Of a stretch of 64,000 nt of DNA, positions 49,457-61,164 are shown one piece after another (positions within the stretch are counted from its first letter, which is position 1; every line of letters begins with the position of its first letter). A program made the translations under genes and the position numbers. Below the pieces are notes generated by a model. The model was not told where the DNA came from and did not search any database. It saw only the letters and a list, made by a program, of their open reading frames with translations. Source of the stretch: Hygrophila difformis (Eukaryota; Streptophyta; Magnoliopsida; Lamiales; Acanthaceae); the NCBI GenBank assembly GCA_030278955.1, contig JAOANR010000001.1:24991120-25055119 (forward strand), written 5' to 3'.

Positions 49457-52400
49457 ATGAATGCGATTAGCATGTCGTTGAATGCGTCGGCAACGTTTTC
49501 AGATTCGAGTTCTGCGTCCAATGGTACTTTTTAGCATTTTCGAATTTTGAGTATTTTTATCGCAGATCGTCGTTTTTGATTTTATGTATGTTTTTTGAGT
49601 TTTGAGTTCTTCTTTGATATGTTTCTCTTTTTTTGTGTTTTTGGAAGTTTCATATCTATATGTTCATTTAAGCGTCAAAACGTTTGTACATGTGATTATG
49701 AGGGACAGAACCATTATATTTTCATCGATGCAAACTTAGCATTTTCAGCGATGCATCACTAGCATTTTCAGCGATAACTGTCTAGCGTTTTTGAGTTCTT
49801 CTTTGATATGTTTCTTTTTTTTTGTGTTTTCTGAAGTTTCATATCTATATGTTCATTTAAGCGTCAAAACGTTTGTACATGTGATTATGAGGGACAGAAC
49901 CATTATATTTTCATCGATGCATGCCTAGCATTTTCAGCGATGCATTACTAGCATTTTCAGCGATAACTGTCTAGCATTTTCAGCGATGGACATTAAGCAT
50001 TTTAAGCGGTGGTTTATGTCAGCTACGTGTATTTATTATTTTAATGGGAATTCTTTGTTTATTTCTTCACAGGTAACATAAATTGGAGTGAGTTAAGTTT
50101 TGTTACAACTGATGATGCGTTTAGTTTTTATTGTGATTATGCTCATAGTTTAGGTTTCTCGGTAAGGAAAATGTATGAGAGACCAAAGCCACATGAAGTT
50201 GATAGATTGTTCTATTTACAATATACGTGCAATAAGGAAGGATTTCGTCGTGGTTGTTTGTTGGATAGTGATTCATCTTGTCGTTCTAAGAGTCTGAAAT
50301 TTCGTAGGAGTGATGAAACCCGAACTGGTTGTGAAGCAAAGGTGAGGTTACATTATAAAACTGATGAAAAAGTTTATAGAGTTGTGTTTTTCTGTGGTGA
50401 TCATAATCATGATCTGCATGGACCATCAAGGAAGCATATGTTGAAATCGAATAGAAGAGTTGATGAGTTACACAGTGTTGTTGCTGGTATACATGAAGAA
50501 GTTGGATTGTCATTCAAGTCATCGTATGACTTGTTGAGTATGGGTGCTGGAGGTAGTGGACTTGTAGGATTTTTAAAGGACGATTTGAAGAATGCACTTG
50601 TTAGAAGGCGGCAAAGAAATTTAAAAGTAGGGGATGCTGGTGTTGTATTGAAGTATTTCTCTGAGAAATGTGTCAGTAATCCATTTTTCTTCCATGAGTA
50701 TGATCTGGATGATGATGAGAGAATTACAAATATCTTTTGGTCAGATGCTGAAATGAGGATGGATTATCAAGCTTTTGGTGATAGTGTGACCTTTGATACA
50801 ACGTATCGGACAGATAAAAATTATAGACCATTAGCTGTTTTTGTTGGATTCAATCATCACCGACAGACTTCTATTTTTGGAGCTGCATTGATGCTTGATG
50901 AAACTCAAAGATCATTTGAGTGGCTATTTAAAACATTTTTGAAGTGTATGGGGGATAAGGCACCTCAAACGATTTTCACAGATCAAGATTGTGCGATGGC
51001 ACCGGCAATTAGGAAAATTTTGCCTAATACCTATCATACTTTATGCAGTTGGCACATTATAGAAAATGCGAAAAAAAATTTGAGTCAACTGTACACACCA
51101 AGGTAAATATTTAGTTATTTTTACTTTCAATTGTTTTTTTCGATTTGGATATCGATATGTACATGTTGAACTCATTTTTTTAGGTTTGATAAGCTATTTC
51201 ATCATTTGGTATATGATGTGAGGACAGAGATGGAATTTGAGGTGGAATGGGAATACATGCTATCAACTTGTTTCTCACAATCTGAACATAGGTGGTTGTC
51301 GACTACTTATAATTTGAGAAGTCAATGGTCCGCTGCTTGGGTTAAAAATCATTTTACTGCAGGAATGAGGACTACTCAGCTAAGTGAATCTTTTAACTCA
51401 GTTGTGAAACGGTATGAATAAATTTCATTTTCAGTGATAGTTGAATAGTTATTTTCAGCGAGGTTATACTGTTTTGATCAGCGAGATTGTTCTATTTATT
51501 TCAGCGATGTGTGTTTGCTTTATGTAGTTGAGAATTTGATTTTCACATCCCCATATTGTGTTGACATTTCACAGGTTCTTAAGGCCAATTGATAACTATG
51601 TTGAGTTCTTTGCACATTTTGAAAGGGTTGTGGAGTCAAGGAGGGATAATGAACGGATGGAAGATTTTAAGGCAGATGATAGACAAGTTTCTGCTAGGTT
51701 TATTATGAATCCACTAATGAAATATATAGCTGAGAAGTATACACCAAATGTGTTCAATATTTTCAACAATGAGTATGATCTGTCATTTGGGTATGTGGTT
51801 GAGCTTCAACCAGATGCATTAATTTATCGTGTTTGCAAGAGAGAAGATGCAGATTCAAAGATGATTGGTGATCATGTCAATGTTAACATTGATGATGGTA
51901 CAATTGGATGCAGTTGCAATATGTTTGAGAATATGGGGATTTTATGTTGTCATGCTCTGAGGGTGATGGATGTTCTGTCAGGAAGTGGAGCAAAAGTGTT
52001 TCATACTATTCCAGATAAATATATTTTGCAGCGGTGGTCAAGGAATGCAAAATGTGATCTTAGTTATGTTGATGTTGGTATTGGAAAAGAAACAAATGTG
52101 GTCAATGCAGCATCTAGATACCGGAAATCGTGTGGCTTGTTTTTGAAGTCAGCAATTGTGTTGTCACGAAATGAGGATGCTTGTGAATCGTTTATGTATG
52201 ACTTTGAGACATTGATGAAAACAAAGTATGACAACATTGATATTAACAAAGAGTCGGGTAATTTCTAATCAAAGACATATTTATGTTTTTGCTTTTTTTG
52301 AAATTAGTGTTTCTCAATGTTTTTGTCTTTTTTTTTTGCAGAGATTGGAAGTACATCAGATTACTCAAATTTGCATTTAAGGGAAAGAGAAACGTCTAAA

Positions 52401-52493
52401 GGGCGGAAGAAATCGAACAAGAGAATGGTCTCTATTTCTGAAGCTGTTCGGAAAAAGAAAGAGTTAGAACATCGTAAACGGATGCAGAAATGA
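49457..52493 (+). CDS. MULE transposase, FAR1/MuDR type (719 aa, apparently intact)
   Basis: Five exons join in frame: 49457-49523, 50073-51102, 51184-51411, 51575-52257, 52342-52493 (2160 nt). Residues about 25-140 form a FAR1-type DNA-binding region (FSFYCDYAHSLGFSVRK, TGCEAKVRL, CGDHNHDL). The MULE catalytic domain follows, with Asp264 in SVTFDTTYRT, Asp326 in IFTDQDCAM, Cys347-x-x-His350 in CSWH, and a candidate third acid at Glu387/Glu389 (EFEVEWEYML). A SWIM zinc finger C-x-C...C-x-H is formed by Cys554, Cys556, Cys566 and His568. The tail is strongly basic (GRKKSNKR, VRKKKELEHRKR), probably a nuclear localisation signal. The protein would cut and insert this and related elements. No stop or frameshift was found, so the element may be recently active. 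Intron 1 carries a 190-bp tandem duplication and CAGCGAT motifs. Confidence 0.9.
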
Positions 52494-53081
52494 AGATTTT
52501 GGTTTTTTTAGAAATGACATGAAGTGTATTGATCATTAATATTGTATTGATCGACTTAGTTCAGTGCTAACTAATGCAATTCAGCGATGATTACTTATAT
52601 ACGAAAGTGATGATCGTTATGCAATTCAGCGATGAAAGTTAGTTTTAATAAAAAAAATAACCGTGTAGTATTTAATAAGAAAATGTTACAATGTCTCAGA
52701 AAATCGCGTAAAGAATGCAATTCAGATGGTTACCTATTAAAAAAAGCGATCGTCATAGTGCAATTCAGCGATGGAGATGAGTTAATAAAAAAATAACAGT
52801 GTAGTAGTTAATAAAAATTTTACAATGTTTTCAGAATTCGCGTAACGTCTAGTAACGCGATTAATAAAAAATCACCGTCTAAGTAATTAATAAGAAATAA
52901 CCGTCGAGATTTCACCGTGTAGTATTTAATGTCAATTTAACCGCCAATTTTCAATTTATCACTGTCAATACTTTCTCTAGGGCTTTTCAGCGATTTAGCG
53001 ATTCTCTGCGTCTACGGCGAACGGCGATTGTTTTTCTACGGCGAACGGCGAACGGTGATACTTTACTTTTTGTTATCAAGA

Positions 53082-56000
53082 ATGGCTGAAAAAGTGCATA
53101 CTCAGGTCTGTTGCGTTCCATCTAGCATTTGTCTTTTAAATAATATCCTGAACGAGAGTGACGGAGATGGGAAGAAAGAGTTTATTCACGATACTTGCTT
53201 CAGTTGTCTGCTTATGTTCAAAATGTGCATGCTCAAGGTTGATCCTGTTATAACTTTGATTAATCAGTGGAGCATTCAGGAGGAATGCTTTATTATTGAT
53301 AAAAACCGTCGATGGAGGTTTACAGATGAAGACATTCATAAAGTATATGGTTTGCCATGGGGAGTCGATAAATTTATAATAGATTTGAAGAATAATGAAA
53401 TTGGTTATGATTTTGCTGATGAATTTTGTGAAAAGTATTCTCTTATTACGAATAAGAAGGAGCCTAATCGGATACCTGTTAAGGATCTTAGAGCTATTTT
53501 AGAGAATACGGAGAATACTGAAATTCCATTGGATGACTACTGGAGGATGTATGTTTTGTTTGCTCTGCAGAAAGTCTTTACTCCTAACTCAGGGAGGGTT
53601 GTAAACAAAAGGTATCTTCAGTTTCTTAGATCTTCGGAAGAAGCTTTAAGGTACAATTGGTGTCTTCATATTAGACAATTTCTTATCAAATCTCTGAATG
53701 AGTATAAGGCAAAATTGGATAAGGGAACCAGTGCTCAAGCACGCCCCTGTGGAGACCTGTTTTGCTTAATGGTAATTTTAATTTTGTGTTTTTTATGCAA
53801 TTTATATTTGTTATGTGATATATATTGTTGATTATGGTCATTGTTTGTTGATTATGTATCTTGTTTGTTTTTGTTTTTTTCAGCACATGTTTTTTGATTT
53901 CTATGAGCGTGAAGAGCTTCATTTGGTTGGATTTACTTGTAAAAAGGATCGATACTTGGAGATGGTTGATATCTGGAAGGTTTTCCCTAATACAAAGTAT
54001 CCAGATATTGACTTCAAGAAGAAATCGAGGGCTGCGAAAAGGACTGTGGAGGAAGATGACGATCGACTTAGCACTTTTGTTTCTGGTCTAAAGAAGAAAA
54101 TGAGGGGTGGGAAAGAAGTGGAAGATGAGCGTTTGAATTCTACTGCAAATGAACCAACTGCCAATCTTTCTAGGAGTGTGGATGGAGGAGGAGATGAGCA
54201 GTTAGGAGAAAATGTGGATTTGAATGCTAGTGGAAATGAAGAAGCTGCCAATCTTTATAGCTTGCAGCCTATGTATTCACCTGTTGTCCATGAAGCTAAT
54301 GCAAATGAGACAACTGATTCTGAACCAGTTGTTCATCTTTCTGATCACACAATAGACTCTATTGTGAACATTGCTTGCCAATATATGGATGCTGATGCTT
54401 CAGGCAATGTTGCTCCTCTCATAGAAGCATCCAGAAATGATGTTGAACCCCACACCCCCTTGTGATCAAGATGCAGGTGAACTGTTGATTAATGTGGGTC
54501 GACGTCGTGAAGGAGAACAGTCAAATAATCTTGATATAACTGCAAGCGAAGGAGAAATCTTGATGGGTATATTAGCAGGAGCAGGAAATGTTGTGATGAG
54601 TCAAGGGGGTCCGGAGGTGACAAGTTTGCTGGAAGGAGGTGATGTAGATGCTGGGAATGTAAAAGACAAAACTGAAGAGAGAGTTGCCCCGGAGACTGAA
54701 AATTTACCTGAAAATGTACCGAAGGTAGTTTTATAAATTTTGTACATAATAATACTTTTTGAAGGTAGTTTCTGACATTCTTTTTTCTTTTTTGCTTTTT
54801 CTGTGTTGTTTATTTTTATTGCAGAGATCTTTATTTCGATTCCGAATCCCTTTCAGTTTCGATTCCTTGAATGTATGTACAGTGACAAAATGTTTGCTAT
54901 AGGGGTTACTGTAACAAAGTGTTTTGATATATTTTTCTTGTGTGATTTTTAGTTAGCACATGATGGGGCTAAGAAAGATGTAGCACATGATGGGGCTGAG
55001 AAAGATGCAGCACATGATGTGGCTGAGAATGCAGAGGTACTGTAATAGTTTTTAGCGATGGTTTCTGTTTTTTTCAGCGATGATATTTACCACATTTCAG
55101 CGATTTGGATATGGTGATTGATATATTTTCTTGTGTGACTTTAGTTTTTAATAGTTTTTAGCTATATCAATTGTGATGTAACAAAATGTTTTGATATATT
55201 TTCCTTGTGTGATTTTTTAGTTAGCACCATGATGGGGCTAAGAAAGATGTAGGACATGATGGGGCTGATAAAGATGCAGCACATGATGTGGCTGAGAATC
55301 CAGAGGTACTTTAATAGTTTTCAGCGATGGTTTCTGTGTTTTTCAGCGATTAAATATTCCACATTTCAGCGATTTGGATATGGTGATTGATATATTTTCT
55401 TGTGTGACTTTAGGTTTTAATAGTTTTTAGCTATATCAATTGTGATGTAAATAGAGGTATTTTCTCTAAATTACTCTAGTATGTGTATAGATGCATGCAA
55501 AAGATGTGCCAACCTTTTCTTTGGGCTTATCCGAGAATGAGAATGTTGTAACAGGTGAGAATCCAGAGGTATGTCAATAGTTTTCAGCGATGATTTATAT
55601 GTTTTTCAGCGATGACTCTTTTCATATTTCAGCGATGATTGATATATCATCTGTAATTTTCAGGAACAAGCTAAGACAATTGATAGAGCTAAGACAATTG
55701 AGAAATTGAAGGAGAAGTATATGCCTCCTAGAGTGATGATGATTGATCTCCAGCCTATTGAAAAATGCAACAAGTTTACATTCATGGAGATGACTTATAC
55801 CCGATTTAAAGAATATCCAGAATTTCAGGCGTCATATACCTGTACTCCAGAAGAGTTGAATGTGGCTGTTTGGGCTATCATTACAAATATTCTAGGAAAG
55901 GTTGAAGCGAAGAACACGATTGTTTATGATGATAAAGAAATGAACTTGTCCAAGCTTGACATTGAAACACTGAGGGTTGATAGTGATATTGCGGATATTG

Positions 56001-56843
56001 TTATAAACTGTTACGCGAAAGTGATCAACCGTCGTGAATTCGAAAGAGCCAATGGGAAACCAATGCTGAAATATTGTTTTTCATCATTATTTGCTGTGAG
56101 TCTGATATATATATACATACATACATATATATATATTTAACTTCTTTTTTATGCATGATATGTTGTATCTTTTGAAACAGACATTTGCAGAGGCAGAGGT
56201 GGATGCGGATTTACCATTAAAAGATGGTGCAGAATTTGTTGATACATTCGTGAAAGATTTCAAGTTTTTTCCTGAAGAAATGATTGATGTGGTGTTGAAT
56301 GCAGAGAGTGTAAGATACATTTTTGTTTTGATAATTTTGTTTATATTGTTGATCATTTTTAGATTCTAATTATATGTTTTCTCAATGTTCCAGTTCTTCT
56401 TCCCATATTGTCGACAAAACCATTGGGTTGCTTTTTCTGTTGATATGAGAAAGAGAAGAATTTTTTACTTCAACAGCAAGAATGCTGAAGGCGGGTGGAC
56501 AGCTGATTATAATGTTTTGAATATGATATGGTATAACTTGAGGATGCTGGGAAATACACTGATGAAATCTGAAAAATGGTTTGCATCATATCGTATGCTT
56601 TTCTCGCCGTTGGCAGAGCAGAAAGATGAGCACAGCTGCGGTGTTTTTGTCATGTCATATATGGATTATTGGGAAGGATTAATTATGGATGACATGTTGG
56701 CAGAAATGAAGAACAAAATGTATAATCTGGCAAAAAGAGCCAAGGTCTGCGCTGAAATATTGATGTCAGATGTCAATCAAAAGAAAGATTTTGTGCTAGG
56801 AGAAGTGAGTAGAGAGATGCAGTTGGTTGCCCAGCATAGTTAG
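53082..56843 (+). pseudogene. Ulp1-like C48 cysteine protease gene of the MULE, lightly damaged
   Basis: Supported exons: 53082-53771, 53884-54724, 54825-54872, 54953-55036, 55491-55568, 55664-56095, 56181-56309, 56394-56843. The N-terminal part has the plant-ULP phrase RRWRFTDEDIHKVYGLPWG. The C-terminal exon holds the C48 core: His in QNHWVAFSVD, Gln in AEQKDEHSCG and catalytic Cys in HSCGVFV. The usual catalytic Asp position reads Asn (FYFNSK). The domain belongs to SUMO-protease-like enzymes; its role in MULEs is unknown. Damage: exon 2 changes frame by one base in a C run near 54460, and TAG at 56841 precedes an in-frame basic tail (PPKPKKGRKKKQ, to 56905). A duplicated exon at about 55222-55304 has an extra C and does not read. 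If the C run is a sequence error, the gene may still be functional. Confidence 0.8.
54941..55470 (+). repeat. Tandem duplication of an exon with its introns (~268 bp)
   Basis: The exon at 54953-55036 (three AHDGA-type 27-bp repeats) and its flanks recur from about 55208, including the three CAGCGAT motifs after each exon. The second copy has gcaccatg for gcacatg, which breaks its frame. Confidence 0.85.
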
Positions 56844-57158
56844 TCATTTGAGGTAAAGAAACCAGCACCACCTAAGCCAAAAAAGGGTCGGAAAAAGAAA
56901 CAATGATGAAATGAAGTGTTTTTGATGAATGAATGAACTGTTTTTTTTATGCGATGGATGACATCGCTTAAATGTAAATGTAATTTTTTCGTTGTTGAAA
57001 TGTACATTGTTTCATCTCTTAAATGTCTATTGTTTAATCGGTTATATATATTGCACTTTTTGTGATCGCTTAAATGTACATCTCTTTATTCTTACATGGG
57101 CATTGTAAATTATGGAGTATTATTCTCTATTTGGCTGATTTGGAGCGATTCGGTCAGG

Positions 57159-57616
57159 TTGGGATAGCTGAAAAAGGAACTGATGTGGATCCTGAGGTTG
57201 GGATAGCTGAAAAAGGAACTGATGTGGATCCTGAACATGCTGAGCACATCAGACTTCTAAGGGAAAAAGTGCTACATGAGATAACGCGTAAGAACTGGCC
57301 AGTGCTGAGAAAGAATGCAAGACAGTACAGATTGATGAACAAGGCTGAGGCAGAGGAGTATCTGAAATATGATATGGCACAAGATATGTCTTATTTAAAA
57401 GAAGCCCTGGAAAGAGACATGGTGTCCGCCATGATGGAGCGTTACAGAACTTCTTATCTCGAACTCCTCATGGAAATGGATCAGAAGGCCCTGGATTATT
57501 GTAACACAGGAAATAAAAAGAAGATCATGCATTATGATTACAAACTCAGAAGTCTAATCTGCAAACGTATAAAAGGAGCATGGGAACTGATGCTGGTGAG
57601 GATCACCAATCCATAA
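57159..57616 (+). CDS. Unknown helical ORF of the MULE (~152 aa)
   Basis: It follows an AG acceptor-like ggtcag, so it may be a last exon; an ATG upstream at 57074 would give 180 residues. It begins with a perfect 39-bp tandem duplication encoding VGIAEKGTDVDPE twice (57159-57236), then a charged, probably alpha-helical region (HAEHIRLLREKVLHEITRKN, EALERDMVSAMMERYR) and stops at 57614-57616. I know no family. It lies between the protease gene and the accessory gene. Confidence 0.45.
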
Positions 57617-57699
57617 TTTGTGAGAGATTACTTGAGGTTTGTACATAAACAGTTTGGCCAAAAGTAGAAGAAAACAGTTTGTGAAAACGTTTGTAGATG

Positions 57700-58330
57700 T
57701 GATTATCAATTTTTCAGCGATGGGTATTAAGCATTTTAAGCGATGGTTAAATATTCTTTTCAGCGATGTATATGTATTCTTTTCAGCGATGTGTATATAG
57801 CATTTTTCAGTGATTTGTATATGAGCATTTTATGCGATTTTATGTATGTTTCTGAGTTCTGAGTTGTGTTGTGATATGTTTCTCTTTTTATGAGTTTTCT
57901 GAAATTTCATATTTATACATTCATTTAAGTGAGTTCTGAGTTATGTTTGTACATGTGATTATCAGCGATGTCAAGAGCAATTTTTCAGCGATGTGTACAT
58001 GGCATTTTAAGCGATGGTTTTATATGTTTTTCAGCGACAGAAAGCAAGCATTTTAAGCGATGGTGATAGATCGTCGTTTTTGATTTTGTATGTATGTTTC
58101 TGAGTTCTGAGTTATGTTGAGCGATGGACATCAAGCATTTTGTGATATGTTTTCTCTTTTTCTGAGTTTTCTGAAAATTTCATATTTATACATTCATTTA
58201 AGCGACAAAATATTTGTACATGTGAATATAGCATTTTAAGCGATGGTTCTATATTGTTTTCAGCGATCGTTATTAAGTATTTTAAGCGATGGGTCTATGT
58301 TGTTTTCAGCGATGGAAGGAAATATATTTC
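57700..58330 (+). promoter_or_regulatory. Second copy of the MULE leader region
   Basis: The text resembles intron 1 of the transposase gene (49560-50040): tcgtcgtttttgatttt, gatatgtttctcttttt, catttaagcgacaaaa, and cagcgatg/aagcgatgg motifs, again in two tandem versions. So the same leader precedes both the transposase exon 2 and the accessory gene. Confidence 0.7.
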
Positions 58331-58342
58331 ATTTTTATGGAG

Positions 58343-58475
58343 TGGCCTAAATGAAATGGGCCTAAATAAAATTAAATGGGCCTCGGAAAGTTTTTTAAAC
58401 TGTGAGCCTTATAAAAGGAATCACATTCATTTCTCGAATCTTCATTTCTAAACCGTTTCTCAAAACCCTAATTTC
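58343..58475 (+). promoter_or_regulatory. Promoter of the MULE accessory gene: site II, TATA and telo-box
   Basis: Three GGCCTA/TGGGCC-type site II motifs at about 58344, 58359 and 58379, TATAAAAGG near 58410-58418, and AAACCCTAA near 58464. This set is typical of strongly expressed plant housekeeping genes in dividing cells. Confidence 0.6.
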
Positions 58476-58512
58476 TCAAAACCGTAATCGGAATCACCTT
58501 CATTTCTCAAAA

Positions 58513-59567
58513 ATGTCGTCCAAAAGAAGATGCACGGAAGAGAGTTCCAGTCGCACATCCGACTTGTTCACACAATGCTGGGAGATGTTCGGGAATTATC
58601 TGAAGGATACACATCCGACGTGTGACAATGCGCGCGGACTGAATGATTTAATAGAAAAAATGTTAAACGCTGGGTATGTGCCGAAGAAGCATCGGGATAT
58701 TCTTATTGAAACACATGTATTTCTTATTGAAATTACAACTGATTATGCTTAGGAACCTTTTGATTAATAGTTTAAATTGTTTTATGGTTTTAATGTTTAG
58801 AATGGTTTTTGGTTGGAATTGTTTTGAACTGATTTATGGTTTTTAATGCTTTTTTGAACTGATTATAGTTGTTCTAGGGTTACGAATTGTTTCAGTATTT
58901 ATGTTTGAACTGTTTGAACTGATTATGGTTGTTCTAGGGTTATGAGTTGTTTAAGTGTTTTATGGTTGTTTTAGTTATTAATTGTTTTTTACTGATTATT
59001 GTTGTTTTAATGATTTGTTTTGAACTGATTATGGTTGTTTTTAGTGATATGAATTGTTTTTATACTGATTATGGTTGTTTTAGTGATTGTTTTGAACTGA
59101 TTATGTTTGTTTTTGTACTGATTATGGTTGTTTCAAAAAATTGTTTCAGTGCTATGAATTGCTTTGTATCTTATATTTACATCTTATATGTTAATAAGCT
59201 ATCTTTCTTATATGTTGAAACACAGGAATTTCTGTTGAAAATTATAACTGAGTATCCTGATATTGAGGCTGCTGAAAGATCTTATAACATCATGTATCCC
59301 CACTTCGAAGCTCTGGATATTCATATTGGTGTCCTCCAAAATGAAGGCAGATCTAATGGTGGTGATGTGAACAGACGTTCATTTGATCCCACACAGCTGC
59401 GTGAAATGTCAAATCACTATCGCAGCGTTAAAGTCTCATTTGCAAATACTCCAGGGCAGTTGAGAGAACGCAAAAAGGCTTTTACAAATATGTGGGAAGA
59501 TCTGATTCATAGGCTTAGGGCGATGCATCAAGCCATCTCTGATCCAGCTAATATCCCGGCTGTTTAA
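58513..59567 (+). CDS. Unknown two-exon accessory gene of the MULE (181 aa)
   Basis: Exons 58513-58716 and 59226-59567 join in phase with GT-AG sites (546 nt). The product starts MSSKRRCTEESSSRTSDLF, has a short basic start, a predicted helical middle (ARGLNDLIEKMLNAGYVPKK; EFLLKIITEYPDIEAAERSY) and ends NIPAV. Without splicing, exon 1 runs on for only a few codons to a stop at 58750. The unspliced tail (VFLIEITTDYA) looks like a diverged copy of the first residues of exon 2 (EFLLKIITEYP), so the intron may have arisen within a duplication. The intron is filled with degenerate gattatggttgttttag repeats. No known domain. The promoter and clean splice sites argue for a real gene. Confidence 0.6.
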
Positions 59568-59842
59568 TATGTTTTTGGAATGTGTTTTGAATGACTCTTG
59601 AATTGTGGTGTTTTGGAATGACTTGTTTTTTGTGAAGTTTTTGGATGTTTTTATGACTTTTTTGAATGGTGGTGTTGAATGTGTTTTATGACTGTGATTT
59701 GAATGAAATGTTGAAAGTTGAATGTTTGATTTATGGTTTGATTTATGGTGTTGAATGTTTTATGACTTTGAATGGATTTAACTGATTTTAGTGTTTATGA
59801 ATTGTTTCAGTGATTTGTGGTTTTTATGATGTATCGCTGAAA

Positions 59843-60895
59843 AGTATATAGTGAACTCGCTTAAAAGAATAGTTGTTCATCGCTGAAAAGTTATAATATC
59901 TCTGCAAAGCGTATTCGCTTAAAGGAATCTCAATCATCGCTGAAAATAATAGTACAATCTCGATGAAATGAAGCACATACCATCGCTGAAAAGTATAATG
60001 TTATATCGCTGAAAATAATGATACAAATTAATATGTTTTAATTAGGAATCAATAATTTCGTTAAAAATAGTATCTTAAAGAAAACAATTGCACTTCATCA
60101 ATAGTGTACCATTATTTTCAAGTCATCGCTGAAAATAATGGCACACTCTCGCTGAAATGAACTAAGTTATATCGCTGAAAAGGATAACTATGTATCGCTG
60201 AAAATAATGATACAAATTAATATAATTTGTGTCAGTAATATGTTGTAATTAGGAATTAATAATTTCGTTAAAAATAAAAACATATGATGTATCGCTGAAA
60301 AGTACACAGTGAAATCGCTTAAAGAGTCTTTCATTTATCGCTGAAAGAGTACGTAAACATCGCTGAAAAGCTATAATATCTCTGCAAAGTGTAGTATCTC
60401 GACGAAAACAATTGCACTTCATCGAGAGTGTACCATTATTTTTCAAAAGTCATCGCTGAAAATAATGACGCACTCTCGCTGAAATGAATGGTTTTCCATC
60501 GCTGAAAAGAATAATGTTGTATCGCTGAAAATAATGATACAAATTAATATAATTTGTGACAGTAATATGTTGTAATTAGGAATTAATAATTTCGTTAAAA
60601 ATAAAAACATATGATGCATCCTGCATTCTGCATCGCTGAAAAGATATAATATCTCAGCAAAGTGTATTAGTTGCACATCTCGGGGAAAGGAATTTGAAGT
60701 CATCGCTGAAAATAATGTGGCATTCTCGCTGAAATGAATAACATTCCCTCGCTGAAAAGAATAACGTTCTATCGCTGAAAATAATGGTACACTCTCGATG
60801 AAATGAAGCATAGTGATGTATCGCTGAAAAGAATAATGTTTTAATTAGGAATTAATAATTTCGTTAAAAATAAAAACATATGATGTATCGCTGAA
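59843..60895 (-). repeat. Inverted field of the same motif (19 copies of ATCGCTG)
   Basis: CATCGCTGAAAA and variants occur 19 times by hand count, with a few ctcgctgaaatg forms. They are interleaved with repeated blocks aattaggaattaataatttcgtt (about 60050, 60250, 60577 and 60845). All are opposite to the copies left of 58.3 kb. Confidence 0.9.
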
Positions 60896-61164
60896 AAGAA
60901 AATAATTTGTGTAACATGTTTTAGTGATTTTTAGTGATTTTTTCTGTTGTAAGATATTTTAGGATACAAATCCGTTTAAGATATGCAGTAAATCCGTTAA
61001 AGATACGTACTAATCCGTTAATTTCGTAATTAATAAAACCGTTCCATATTTTAATTGGACAACTTTACCCTTTTGCATTTACAACCCTTGGATTTTAATT
61101 GGACGATCAAGATTTTCGCCTTGATGTGCTGCGGATTTGTTCAATCGCACCATAACCGGACCCA

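Larger units (their letters stand above)
49741..58313 (+). repeat. Dispersed CAGCGAT motif field, plus orientation (25 copies)
   Basis: TTTTCAGCGATG or close variants recur in intron 1 and 3 of the transposase gene, between the genes, in introns of the protease gene and before the accessory gene. I counted 25 exact CAGCGAT by hand, plus a sister form gcattttaagcgatgg. None was noticed in the exons. Confidence 0.85.
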
